A DNA stretch of 64,000 nucleotides from Bog-159 sp963707465. GTDB lineage: Bacteria; Acidobacteriota; Terriglobia; Bryobacterales; Bryobacteraceae. Below, one piece after another: positions 1-7,518 of this stretch (positions are counted from its first letter, which is position 1; every line of letters begins with the position of its first letter). The notes below the pieces were generated by a model that was given only the letters and a program-made list of their open reading frames with translations, was not told the origin of the DNA and searched no databases. The position numbers were made by a program, and so were the translations under genes. The stretch is from assembly GCA_963707465.1 (NCBI GenBank), contig CAVPQK010000015.1, positions 1,488,001 through 1,552,000 on the forward strand, read 5' to 3'.

Positions 1-24
1 TCCAATCTCAATAGGCTGAACCGC

Positions 25-768
25 TCAGGGCTGAGACTCGGCCGCAAACCGGTATCCCACACCGCGCACCGTCAACAGGTGCCGCGGATGGGTGGGATCG
101 TCTTCGATATAGCGCCGCAGGCGCACGATGAAATTGTCGATGGCCCGGGTGTCGGTGTCCTCGTGCAAGCCCCACACCTCTTCCAGCATGGCCTTCCGGG
201 ACACCGGCTTGCCTTCGTGCCGGATCAGGTATCGGAGCACGTTCGCCTCCATCAAAGTCAGGGGGAACACCTGCTCGCGCACATGCAGCTCCAGCCGGTC
301 GAAGTACATCGACTTGTCGCCGAACACGAAACTCTCGTCCGGCAGGGCCGGAGGCCCGGCGAGCGGCTCCGTCACCGGATTCATGGACGCGCGCAGCCAC
401 TCGCGGCGGCGCAGCAGACCGCTAATGCGGGCGATCAGAATCGCCAGTTCGAACGGTTTGGTCAGGTAGTCGTCCGCGCCCGCCGCGAAGCCCCGCAGCA
501 CGTCGTCCGGATGGCCGCGCGCCGTGAGCATCAGGGTGGGCACGAACTGCCCGCCATGCCGCATCTCCGACATCACCTCGAAGCCGTCCAAGCCGGGCAG
601 CATGACGTCCAGAATCACCACGTCGAACGGCTGCGATTCGGGCCGCAATGCCTCCAGCGCCGCTTCGCCGGTGTCCACCACCTCCACCTGATAGCCTTCC
701 GCCTCCAGGTTGAATCGCAGCCCTTCGGCCAGGTGCCGCTCGTCTTCCACTACCAGAATCCGGCTCAT
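25..768 (-). CDS. OmpR/PhoB-family response regulator
   Basis: A 247-residue DNA-binding response regulator. The N-terminal receiver domain (about 1-120) shows the acidic pair in VVEDE, the phosphoacceptor Asp54 in VILDVMLPG, Thr82 in LTARG and Lys104 in YLTKPF. The C-terminal half (about 150-243) is a winged helix ending in the typical TVRGVGYRF. It overlaps the upstream histidine kinase gene by four bases (ATGA), so the two are translationally coupled and almost certainly partners. The regulon is unknown; PhoB/PhoP-like activation of sigma-70 promoters is a family inference. Confidence 0.95.
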   Translation of the reverse strand: MSRILVVEDERHLAEGLRFNLEAEGYQVEVVDTGEAALEALRPESQPFDVVILDVMLPGLDGFEVMSEMRHGGQFVPTLMLTARGHPDDVLRGFAAGADDYLTKPFELAILIARISGLLRRREWLRASMNPVTEPLAGPPALPDESFVFGDKSMYFDRLELHVREQVFPLTLMEANVLRYLIRHEGKPVSRKAMLEEVWGLHEDTDTRAIDNFIVRLRRYIEDDPTHPRHLLTVRGVGYRFAAESQP

Positions 769-1658
769 TTCACTATGGGAAGTTGCAGAACGAAAGTGGC
801 ACCGTGCCCCGGGCCTTCGCTTTCGGCCCAGGCGCGGCCGCCGTGGCGTTTGGCCACCGAGCGCACGATGTACAGGCCCAGGCCGGTGCCCTTCACGCGC
901 GTGGCCACCGCTCCGGGAACCCGGTAAAAGCGCTTGAAGATCCGCTTCAGCTCGGTTTTTTCGATGCCCGGCCCGTGGTCGATCACGCGCAGCGCCACGT
1001 AATTCCCATCCACCTTCGCCGTTTCCACGGTTACCCGGACGTCGTTTCCCGAATACTTCACGGCATTGTCGATGAGGTTCGAAACGGCCGCCTGGACTTC
1101 CTCTGGATCGCCCACCACGGTGACCGGCGGGCCGGGATGGTAGGCCAGCGCCTCCGCCGAAACCTTATGCAGCGTCCGCACCCGCTCCACGCACCGCTCG
1201 ATCACCCCGCCCAACTCGATGCGCGAGACGTTCAGGCGCCGGCTGGACACGCCAATCCGCCCGGTGCGCAGCACCTGCTCGATGGTCCCCAGCAGCCGTT
1301 CGCTATCGTCCACCATGATGCGATAGAATTCCGCGCGCTTGGCATCGTCCACAGCGCGTGTTTGCAGCGTCTCCAGATACAGCCGGATGGACGCGATGGG
1401 GGTCTTCAGTTCGTGCGTGACGGCGTTAATGAAGGCGTCATGCTGGGCGTTGCGCCGGATCTCGCGCACCAGGAAGATGGTGTTGAGCACCACGCCACTG
1501 ACGATGGCGGCCATCAGCATGGCGCCTAAGACCAGCAGGATGCCGTGCCGCCAGTTCAACAGCACCCAGCCGACATACAACAGGATGATGACACAAATCA
1601 GGCCGGCGCCCAGCGCGATGAAGAAGGCGATCGACTTCTGCCGTCCGGCGACTACCAC
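765..1658 (-). CDS. Membrane sensor histidine kinase
   Basis: A 297-residue kinase starting at GTG. Two hydrophobic segments (about 10-34 and 38-63) are separated by only a few residues, so there is almost no extracytoplasmic sensor; it probably senses the membrane itself or a partner protein. The HisKA H-box is THELKTPIAS with His82. The HATPase domain has the N-box (NLIDNAVKYS), G1 (DHGPGI) and G2 (KGTGLGLYIV). It lies directly upstream of the response regulator, with a four-base overlap, and should phosphorylate it. The stimulus cannot be read from the sequence. Confidence 0.95.
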   Translation of the reverse strand: MVVAGRQKSIAFFIALGAGLICVIILLYVGWVLLNWRHGILLVLGAMLMAAIVSGVVLNTIFLVREIRRNAQHDAFINAVTHELKTPIASIRLYLETLQTRAVDDAKRAEFYRIMVDDSERLLGTIEQVLRTGRIGVSSRRLNVSRIELGGVIERCVERVRTLHKVSAEALAYHPGPPVTVVGDPEEVQAAVSNLIDNAVKYSGNDVRVTVETAKVDGNYVALRVIDHGPGIEKTELKRIFKRFYRVPGAVATRVKGTGLGLYIVRSVAKRHGGRAWAESEGPGHGATFVLQLPIVK

Positions 1659-1686
1659 TCTTCCAGCTTAATATGCAGATGGGGGT

Positions 1687-1721
1687 GGGCAGTTTTGCCC
1701 GCAGCCGCCTTCTGAGGCGGC
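1687..1721. repeat. Tandem stem-loop intergenic element (copy 1)
   Basis: Two short hairpins lie in a row: GGGCA-gttt-TGCCC (1687-1700) and GCCGCCT-tctg-AGGCGGC (1704-1721). The core GGGCA-N4-TGCCCGCAGCCG is repeated at 59261-59281, so this is a dispersed element rather than a one-off terminator. It sits just after the stop codon of the HAF-repeat gene and could act as its terminator, although there is no U-tract. Confidence 0.6.
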
Positions 1722-1725
1722 GCGC

Positions 1726-2802
1726 TTACGGCGTGAGCAGGAAGCCGTGCTTCACATGGCTCGCATCATCGTAAGAACCGACGATAATTCCGGCATCACT
1801 GATGCTCGCAGCGGAACTTCCCTCGTCGATCCCGGTGCCTGCGCCCGGGACCTCGAACGAGGTAATGGCGCCGCCGGCGGCGCGTGTGAAGGCGTGATAC
1901 AAGCCGTTCGCATCAATGTAGTACCCCACGACGGTCCCCTCTTCGTCGATGGTCAAGGCAAAAGTGCCCTGAAACGCCCCGGTACCGGCGCCAGGCGGGT
2001 CGAAGATGGCTATGGCGCCGCTCGCGGCCCGCACGAAGCCATGATATATATTGTCCCCGTTATCGAAGTATCCCGCGATGGTTCCAGCGGCGTTGATGCT
2101 GAAAGCGTAGGTGCCCAAGCCGGGAGATGTGCCCGCGTCGGGAGCATCGAACGAGGTTATCGCGCCATTGGCGGCCCGCACGAAGCCATGAGCCACGCCG
2201 GTTGAGTCGGAATAATAGCCCGTGACCGCGTAGGAAGCGTTGATGGCTTGGGGCAGGGTGGACGTCGAGCCGGGAGGATCGAAGTTGGCAAAGGCGCCGC
2301 CCGCGGATCGCACGAAACCGTGAACCGTTCCGCTGGCCCCGCTGGAGAAATATCCCGTGACGCCTCCTCCCGCGTTGATGCCCAAAGCCTGGGTCCCCCG
2401 GCGGGACCCTGTGCCTGCGCCCGGAGCCTCGAAAGTGGTGAGGGTGCCGTCGGCGGCGCGGATGAAGCTGACCGACACTACGGCGCCGCCCGCGCCTTGG
2501 TTGCTCGCGTAATATCCGGTGATCATTCCGGTCGCGTTGATTCCCGAGGCATACGTGTCGGAAGCGCCCGGACCGTCGAAAGTGGTTATGGTGCCGTCGG
2601 CGGTCCGCACAAAGGCGTGCAGCACACTGCTGGCGTCGACGTAATTCCCAGCGATGGTCCCCGTCGCGTTGATGCTACGCGCCGTGGTGCCCTGATTCTC
2701 GCCCGTGCCCGCACCTGGAGCATCGAACGTGGTGAAGGTGGGCGGCTCGGCGGCACAAAGTGCCGAGGCGCAAATGACGGCCGTTACAATTGCTTTCTTC
2801 AT
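1726..2802 (-). CDS. Exported HAF-repeat protein with seven repeats
   Basis: A 358-residue protein. The start chosen is the second of two close ATGs because AGGAGG (2811-2816) lies eight bases upstream of it; the reading frame opens further upstream, but that part overlaps the toxin gene. A signal peptide (MKKAIVTAVICASALCAA) is followed by seven tandem units of about 44 residues with the pattern aIN..G.i.GyY.d..g..HgFvR..dG.it.Fd.PgAgT. This matches the HAF type of extracellular repeat seen in acidobacteria. Seven blades would suit a beta-propeller, which is inference. Function is unknown; binding of an extracellular ligand or polymer is plausible. Confidence 0.85.
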   Translation of the reverse strand: MKKAIVTAVICASALCAAEPPTFTTFDAPGAGTGENQGTTARSINATGTIAGNYVDASSVLHAFVRTADGTITTFDGPGASDTYASGINATGMITGYYASNQGAGGAVVSVSFIRAADGTLTTFEAPGAGTGSRRGTQALGINAGGGVTGYFSSGASGTVHGFVRSAGGAFANFDPPGSTSTLPQAINASYAVTGYYSDSTGVAHGFVRAANGAITSFDAPDAGTSPGLGTYAFSINAAGTIAGYFDNGDNIYHGFVRAASGAIAIFDPPGAGTGAFQGTFALTIDEEGTVVGYYIDANGLYHAFTRAAGGAITSFEVPGAGTGIDEGSSAASISDAGIIVGSYDDASHVKHGFLLTP

Positions 2803-2825
2803 TTCCATTGCCTCCTGAAACATAC

Positions 2826-3290
2826 TCAAACCCGAAACCTTCGCACAAGTTGCGCATTTTTGTGGGGTTCTCGTGGCCAGGGCGCCCTGTGAGCCGGGCC
2901 TTTTCTCCAGCCCGCGAGACATTCACGCGTTCCGGGTTGCCCGCACCTCATGGAAATCACCCTCCGGTCCGCTCCGGCTGACCTGGCGGAATGTTTAGAG
3001 GGCCACTGCCGGGCGCCATGGAGAATACGGGCAACCTGGATGACTCTGCCAATGATTTCGTAGACCACAATGTACGGAAGCGGAGAAAGCACCAACTCGC
3101 GAGTATCGGACTTGCGACCGGGCCGGCCACGGTAAGGAAACGTCAACAGCGCGGATGGGGCGTCGTAGATCTCCCGCACTAGCTCGGCGGCGCGTCCTGG
3201 CGCGCTCTCAAACAAATAGTCTGTGATGCGCTCCAGGTCGTCAGCCGCTTCTTCAGTCCAGCGAAGCTGGTATGCGAGATGCTCTGCCAT
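2826..3290 (-). CDS. ParE/RelE-family toxin with an extended C-terminus
   Basis: The first 97 residues are a type II toxin of the ParE/RelE fold: LRWTEEAADDLERITDYL at the N-terminus, YRGRPGRKSDTREL in the middle, and PYIVVYEI followed by VARILHGARQWP. Family members normally stop shortly after HGARQWP. Here about 57 extra low-complexity, Arg-rich residues follow, and a stop codon exists at that point in another frame (CCCTC-TAA), so a one-base indel has probably destroyed the native stop. The antitoxin gene lies 80 bases upstream on the same strand. The toxin may be weakened or dead; whether it hits gyrase (ParE) or the ribosome (RelE) cannot be decided. Confidence 0.8.
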   Translation of the reverse strand: MAEHLAYQLRWTEEAADDLERITDYLFESAPGRAAELVREIYDAPSALLTFPYRGRPGRKSDTRELVLSPLPYIVVYEIIGRVIQVARILHGARQWPSKHSARSAGADRRVISMRCGQPGTRECLAGWRKGPAHRAPWPREPHKNAQLVRRFRV

Positions 3291-3370
3291 GACGCATCAA
3301 CAATGCTGTTTTTACAGGGTTCTCGAAGGCCGCCACCGCAGTCAGGTTTAGAAACGCGTTTGCGTGGCTC

Positions 3371-3610
3371 CTAAACGCGAGTCTGTTTCTCGGCGAGCCG
3401 CTTTTCAACCCGTGCCCCGACCTCTTCGTGCGTGAGCACTTTGCCCTGCTCTACCTGGGCCAGGCCTTTGTCCACTTCGCGGATGAACCACTCGTCGTAC
3501 TCCACCAGGCGCTCAATAGCTTCTCGCGCCAGCGCTTCCGCTTCTCGGCCCTGTTGCGCGGCAAGGTGAGTGAGCCTTGCTTGCAGGTCGGAATTGAGAT
3601 TTACTTCCAT
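3371..3610 (-). CDS. Antitoxin of the ParE/RelE-type system
   Basis: A 79-residue protein. The N-terminal part (MEVNLNSDLQARLTHLAAQQ) looks like a ribbon-helix-helix or CopG-like DNA-binding segment. The C-terminal part (EYDEWFIREVDKGLAQVEQGK, then LTHEEVGARVEKRL) is the acidic, helical toxin-binding tail typical of ParE partners. It precedes the toxin gene, the usual order, and probably autoregulates the pair. There is an 80-base gap between the two genes, longer than normal for a coupled toxin-antitoxin operon. Confidence 0.8.
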   Translation of the reverse strand: MEVNLNSDLQARLTHLAAQQGREAEALAREAIERLVEYDEWFIREVDKGLAQVEQGKVLTHEEVGARVEKRLAEKQTRV

Positions 3611-3732
3611 GCTCCAGCCTAAAGCCGGGGGGGCCTCGTGTCAAGCTGCGGGACTTCGCTGCGGGGCTTCGCGGCGAGCGGACCACGGCCACAGCAGGGC
3701 AAATTTCGGATCGTACCGGCGCCTCAGCCCGG

Positions 3733-5358
3733 TCAGGTCAAAAGACCGGCGGCGCGCAGCACCCGGCGCACTTTCTTGGGCGAGATCGACAGGCGCGCCG
3801 CCACCCGCGAGACCTTGCGCTCTTCCCGCTCCCAGACCTTGGGAATGATGATGTGGGCGAAGTCTTCGGTGATCTGCTGGAAAGTCTTGTCGCCCACCAG
3901 CTCCTGCGACCATTCGCGCAGCACCGTCTCCACCGGCCCCCGCCGCAGAATGCGGGCTTTCAGCTCCTGCAGATCGTCCCAGATATAGTCCGGCCCCTGC
4001 GGCTTCAGCAGCGCGGCCGCCGCGTCGCAGCACTGGCGGGCGGCTTCCACGTTGTCGAAGAAATCGTTGGCGAAGATCATGCCCTGGCACACGTGCGCGC
4101 GCGCCAGCAGACGCCGGTTCTGCGTGTGCTTGGCGAAGTCCACGGCATCGCGGGCGAAATCGTGCGCGAGTTGCGCGTGCTGATTAGCGCCGGAAGCTTC
4201 TTCGATCTGCTCGTCGAATTTGGCATTCTCGACGATCGATTGGAGGATGCGCGCCCGCGCCATCAGGATGTAATCCGACTTCTGCTCTCCCAGCCGGAAG
4301 GCTTCGGCGGCCTCGGCGCCGGCGCTATCCAGCTCGCCCGAATCCAGGCACAGAAAGCCGCGCAGGATGTGGACCGCGCCCATGCCGCGGTGGTTGCCTT
4401 GCCCCTGGTAGATCGCGCCGGCCGCCTCCAGTTGCGCGAGCGCTTGCTCGCGCAAGCTCACAAACTGCCGGCGCGCGTCGGCCATCGCCTTGGCGCTGCC
4501 CGGCTCGCGACCGCCGGAAGCTTTGCGGCTGGCCGCGGCGGCGTCCATTTTCTTGCGCAGTTGGAGACGCATCAGGCGCTCGGCGGAAGCCATGTTCACC
4601 AGCGACCGCGCCAGGTTGGGATGCCGCGGATTGCGCTTGGCATACTCTTCCATGGCCTTCGCGAAGTACTCCAGCGCGCGCTCGTACCGCGCTTCGCGCC
4701 GCGCGATGCGGCCGTAGGCGGACTGGATATTGCCGCGGTTGACGTAGTCGTCCGTCTCGGCGAGAGCGGCCTCGGCCTCCTGCAGCGTGCGCGACGCCTC
4801 CTGCAGTTTTCCTTTCTGGAAAGCCAGCCAGCTCTCCAGCACTTGCATGACGGCGGCCACCTTCGCGTAGCCCAGCTCCTGCGCCAACTCGCGCGCCTTC
4901 ACCGTGTAGCTGAGGGCATCGTCGTAGCGGCCCTGGCTGCGCAGGCACCGGCCGATCCAGAAATTGGAGACGGCCAGCATCTCGCGGTCGCGCACTTCCT
5001 CCTCAACCGACTCGACGAACGCAAAGTGACCGATGGCCTTCTCGAAATCTTCCTCCGCCATGGCCACCAGGCCTTCGGCCATGCGGAGATGCAAGTAGTC
5101 GAGCAAGGGCAGGGCGGCCCGGGAATCCTTGGGGAAGCGCGGTAGCAGGCACTTGATGAGTTGCGGGCCTTCAAACCCGATATCTACCCACTGCGCCAGG
5201 TATCCTAACAGGACGCCGGCGTTTTTTCGTGTAGGGGCGAGCGATCCGATCAGGCTCCGGTTGGCTTCCAGGCATCGCATCCCGCTATCTAGCCGGCGAT
5301 AGACGATATCTTCCCGAAGCTGACGGAGTAGCTCGCCGTAGTCGGCGGCATCTGCCAT
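3733..5358 (-). CDS. TPR-repeat protein with C-terminal helix-turn-helix
   Basis: A 541-residue soluble protein without a signal peptide. Residues about 100-470 are helical TPR-like repeats (for example NFWIGRCLRSQGRYDDALSY and YGRIARREARYERALEYF). The last 40 residues (EERKVSRVAARLSISPKKVRRVLRAAGL) form a Fis-like helix-turn-helix. A regulator whose activity is gated by protein contact or ligand binding through the TPR part is a reasonable inference. A -10-like TATACT lies seven bases before the ATG with no Shine-Dalgarno, suggesting a leaderless mRNA. No named family is recognised. Confidence 0.75.
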   Translation of the reverse strand: MADAADYGELLRQLREDIVYRRLDSGMRCLEANRSLIGSLAPTRKNAGVLLGYLAQWVDIGFEGPQLIKCLLPRFPKDSRAALPLLDYLHLRMAEGLVAMAEEDFEKAIGHFAFVESVEEEVRDREMLAVSNFWIGRCLRSQGRYDDALSYTVKARELAQELGYAKVAAVMQVLESWLAFQKGKLQEASRTLQEAEAALAETDDYVNRGNIQSAYGRIARREARYERALEYFAKAMEEYAKRNPRHPNLARSLVNMASAERLMRLQLRKKMDAAAASRKASGGREPGSAKAMADARRQFVSLREQALAQLEAAGAIYQGQGNHRGMGAVHILRGFLCLDSGELDSAGAEAAEAFRLGEQKSDYILMARARILQSIVENAKFDEQIEEASGANQHAQLAHDFARDAVDFAKHTQNRRLLARAHVCQGMIFANDFFDNVEAARQCCDAAAALLKPQGPDYIWDDLQELKARILRRGPVETVLREWSQELVGDKTFQQITEDFAHIIIPKVWEREERKVSRVAARLSISPKKVRRVLRAAGLLT

Positions 5359-5365
5359 CGATTAA

Positions 5366-5371
5366 AGTATA
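5366..5371 (-). promoter_or_regulatory. Putative -10 element of a leaderless promoter
   Basis: On the minus strand TATACT is followed by seven bases and then the ATG of the TPR/HTH gene, placing the expected transcription start on or next to the A of ATG. No good -35 is visible at 16-18 bases. The same TATACT hexamer precedes the genes at 52267 and 62263. Confidence 0.5.
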
Positions 5372-5435
5372 CGTCGTGGGGCGGCGCCGTGCGCTGCCGC
5401 CGGATCTCGTCCGGCGATGAGTTAGCGTGTATCTT

Positions 5436-6104
5436 ATGCCCATCGTCACACCCTTCGAAGACGCCCAGGCCGCCCCGGCGGTGCGCGGATTCCTGCACAC
5501 GCCCGATACGCCCGCCAGTCACGCACTGGTGCTGACACACGGCGCGGGATCGAACGCCGGCGCGCCCTTACTCATTGCCGTAGCGGAAGCCTTCAGCGCG
5601 GCGGGCATCGCCGTGCTCCGCTGCGATCTGCCGTTCCGGCAGGCGCGCCCGCGCGGGTCGCCCTTCCCCGCCATAGCGGTCAAGGATCGCGCCGGCCTCA
5701 AGCGCGCGGTGCTCCTCCTGCGCGAACGCCTCCCCGGCAAGGTGTTTCTGGCCGGCCATTCCTACGGCGGCCGGCAATCCACCATGCTGGCGGCGGAAGA
5801 ACCCGATCTCGCGGCGGGCCTGCTGCTATTCTCTTACCCGCTGCATCTCCCGGGCCGCCCCGCCGATCAGCGCACCGCACATTTCCCGAAACTATCGACG
5901 CCCGCGCTGTTCGTGCACGGCACGCGCGATCCCTTCGGCTCGATCGATGAGATGCGCGCCGCCCTCGCACGAATCGCCGGCCCGCACGAACTCGTCGCCA
6001 TCGAAGGCGTGGGGCACGATCTTGGCGGCAAAGGCTCGCAGGCCGCGCGCACGGCGGCGACGGCGCTGGATGCGTTCCGGCAATTCGCTAAGCTGGTGCC
6101 ATGA
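5436..6104 (+). CDS. Alpha/beta hydrolase, dienelactone-hydrolase-like
   Basis: A 222-residue hydrolase. It has the oxyanion segment LTHGAGSN, the nucleophile elbow GHSYGG (Ser109), the acid in VHGTRDPFG and the His in EGVGHDLGG, so the triad is complete. No signal peptide is visible, hence cytosolic. A GTG nine bases upstream is an alternative start. The downstream hydrolase gene begins inside its stop codon (ATGA), so the pair is co-translated. The substrate is unknown; small alpha/beta hydrolases of this kind act on esters or lactones. Confidence 0.85.
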   Translation: MPIVTPFEDAQAAPAVRGFLHTPDTPASHALVLTHGAGSNAGAPLLIAVAEAFSAAGIAVLRCDLPFRQARPRGSPFPAIAVKDRAGLKRAVLLLRERLPGKVFLAGHSYGGRQSTMLAAEEPDLAAGLLLFSYPLHLPGRPADQRTAHFPKLSTPALFVHGTRDPFGSIDEMRAALARIAGPHELVAIEGVGHDLGGKGSQAARTAATALDAFRQFAKLVP

Positions 6105-7510
6105 CCCATTTGCGAATTGCCCTGCTGCTCTTATCGGCCCCCATCCTCACCATGGCGGCGACCGGCGTCGAGGGCGACTGGAGCGGCACGCTGGACCTTG
6201 GTGCGATTCAACTGCGCCTGGCGCTGCACCTGTCCCGCGCTGCCGATGGATCGCTCACCGGCGCGCTCGACAGCATCGATCAGGGCGCCATGGGTATCCC
6301 GATTTCCAAGGTCGTGGAAACCGGCCGCACACTGGCCATCGAGATTAAAGCCGTAGGCGCCACCTACGACGCCCAATGGAGCGCGGATGGCTCCGAAATC
6401 TCGGGTACGTTCCGCCAGCGCGGACAGGATCGGCCGCTGGCGTTTCATCGCGGGGCCGTACCCGAACTGGTGCGCCCGCAGAACCCCAAGAAGCCTTATC
6501 CCTACGATGAAGAGGATGTCATCTACGACAATCCGAAGTCCGGCAACAAACTGGCCGGCACGCTGACGCTGCCGCGGTCGCCCGGCCCGCATCCCGTGGT
6601 GCTGCTGATCACCGGCTCGGGACCGCAGGACCGCGACGAAGCCCTGCTGGGGCACCGGCCGTTCCTGGTGATCGCCGATTATCTGACCCGCCGGGGCATT
6701 GCCGTTTTGCGCGTTGACGATCGCGGCATGGGCAAATCCACCGGCAAGTTCGAGGGCGCTACGACGGTGGATTTTGCGGGCGACGCGCGCGCGAGCGTCG
6801 ATTTTTTGAAGACCCGCCAGGATATCGATCCGAAACAAATCGGGCTGGTGGGGCATAGCGAGGGCGGCATCATCGCTCCCATGCTGGCGTCGGAATCATC
6901 CGATATCGCTTTCATCGTGATGCTGGCCGGCCCCGGCGTCACTGGAGAGGAGATCCTGGTCGCGCAACAGTTTCTCATCGCCCGCGCCATGGGGATGCCC
7001 GAAGAAGAGGCGGAACAGAGCCGGGGTATCGAGCGCTTCATCCTCAGCGTGGTGAAGGAGGAGAATGACGATGCCGAGGTGAAGCGCAAGGTCCGCGAAG
7101 GCATCGAGAAGCTGTCGGCCGCGCTGCCCGAGGACCAGCGCAAGAAGCAGATCGGGAAGATCGCGGAGATCGAGAAACAGATTCCCACGCTCACTTCGGC
7201 CTGGTTCCGCGCATTCCTGGCTTACGACCCGCGTCCGGCTTTGGAGAAGGTGAAAGTGCCGGTGCTGGCCATGAACGGCGCGCTGGATTTGCAGGTTCCG
7301 CCGCACCAGAACCTGCCGGCCATTGCGGCGGCGCTGGAGGCGGGCGGCAACCCAGATTACCAGATTGTGAAGCTGGCGCATCTCAACCATTTGTTCCAGA
7401 GCGCGCAAACCGGCGCGCCCACGGAATACGCCAAGATCGAGGAAACGTTCGCGCCCGCGGCGCTCGAAACTATGGGCGAATGGATCAGGCGCCACACGCA
7501 CGTAAAATAG
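6101..7510 (+). CDS. Exported two-domain alpha/beta hydrolase (S9/S33-like)
   Basis: A 469-residue protein with a signal peptide (MTHLRIALLLLSAPILTMAA). Residues about 20-130 form a beta-rich domain often found before such hydrolases (DWSGTLDLGAIQLRLALHL). The catalytic domain has LLITGSGPQDRDE, VDDRGMGKSTG, the nucleophile GHSEGG (Ser253), the Asp in NGALDLQVPP and the His in AHLNHLF. Such proteins are often annotated as periplasmic prolyl or serine aminopeptidases or esterases. It starts by ATGA overlap with the previous hydrolase and is followed eight bases later by a GH127 gene, so a small catabolic operon is likely. Confidence 0.85.
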   Translation: MTHLRIALLLLSAPILTMAATGVEGDWSGTLDLGAIQLRLALHLSRAADGSLTGALDSIDQGAMGIPISKVVETGRTLAIEIKAVGATYDAQWSADGSEISGTFRQRGQDRPLAFHRGAVPELVRPQNPKKPYPYDEEDVIYDNPKSGNKLAGTLTLPRSPGPHPVVLLITGSGPQDRDEALLGHRPFLVIADYLTRRGIAVLRVDDRGMGKSTGKFEGATTVDFAGDARASVDFLKTRQDIDPKQIGLVGHSEGGIIAPMLASESSDIAFIVMLAGPGVTGEEILVAQQFLIARAMGMPEEEAEQSRGIERFILSVVKEENDDAEVKRKVREGIEKLSAALPEDQRKKQIGKIAEIEKQIPTLTSAWFRAFLAYDPRPALEKVKVPVLAMNGALDLQVPPHQNLPAIAAALEAGGNPDYQIVKLAHLNHLFQSAQTGAPTEYAKIEETFAPAALETMGEWIRRHTHVK

Positions 7511-7518
7511 AGGCAGCC

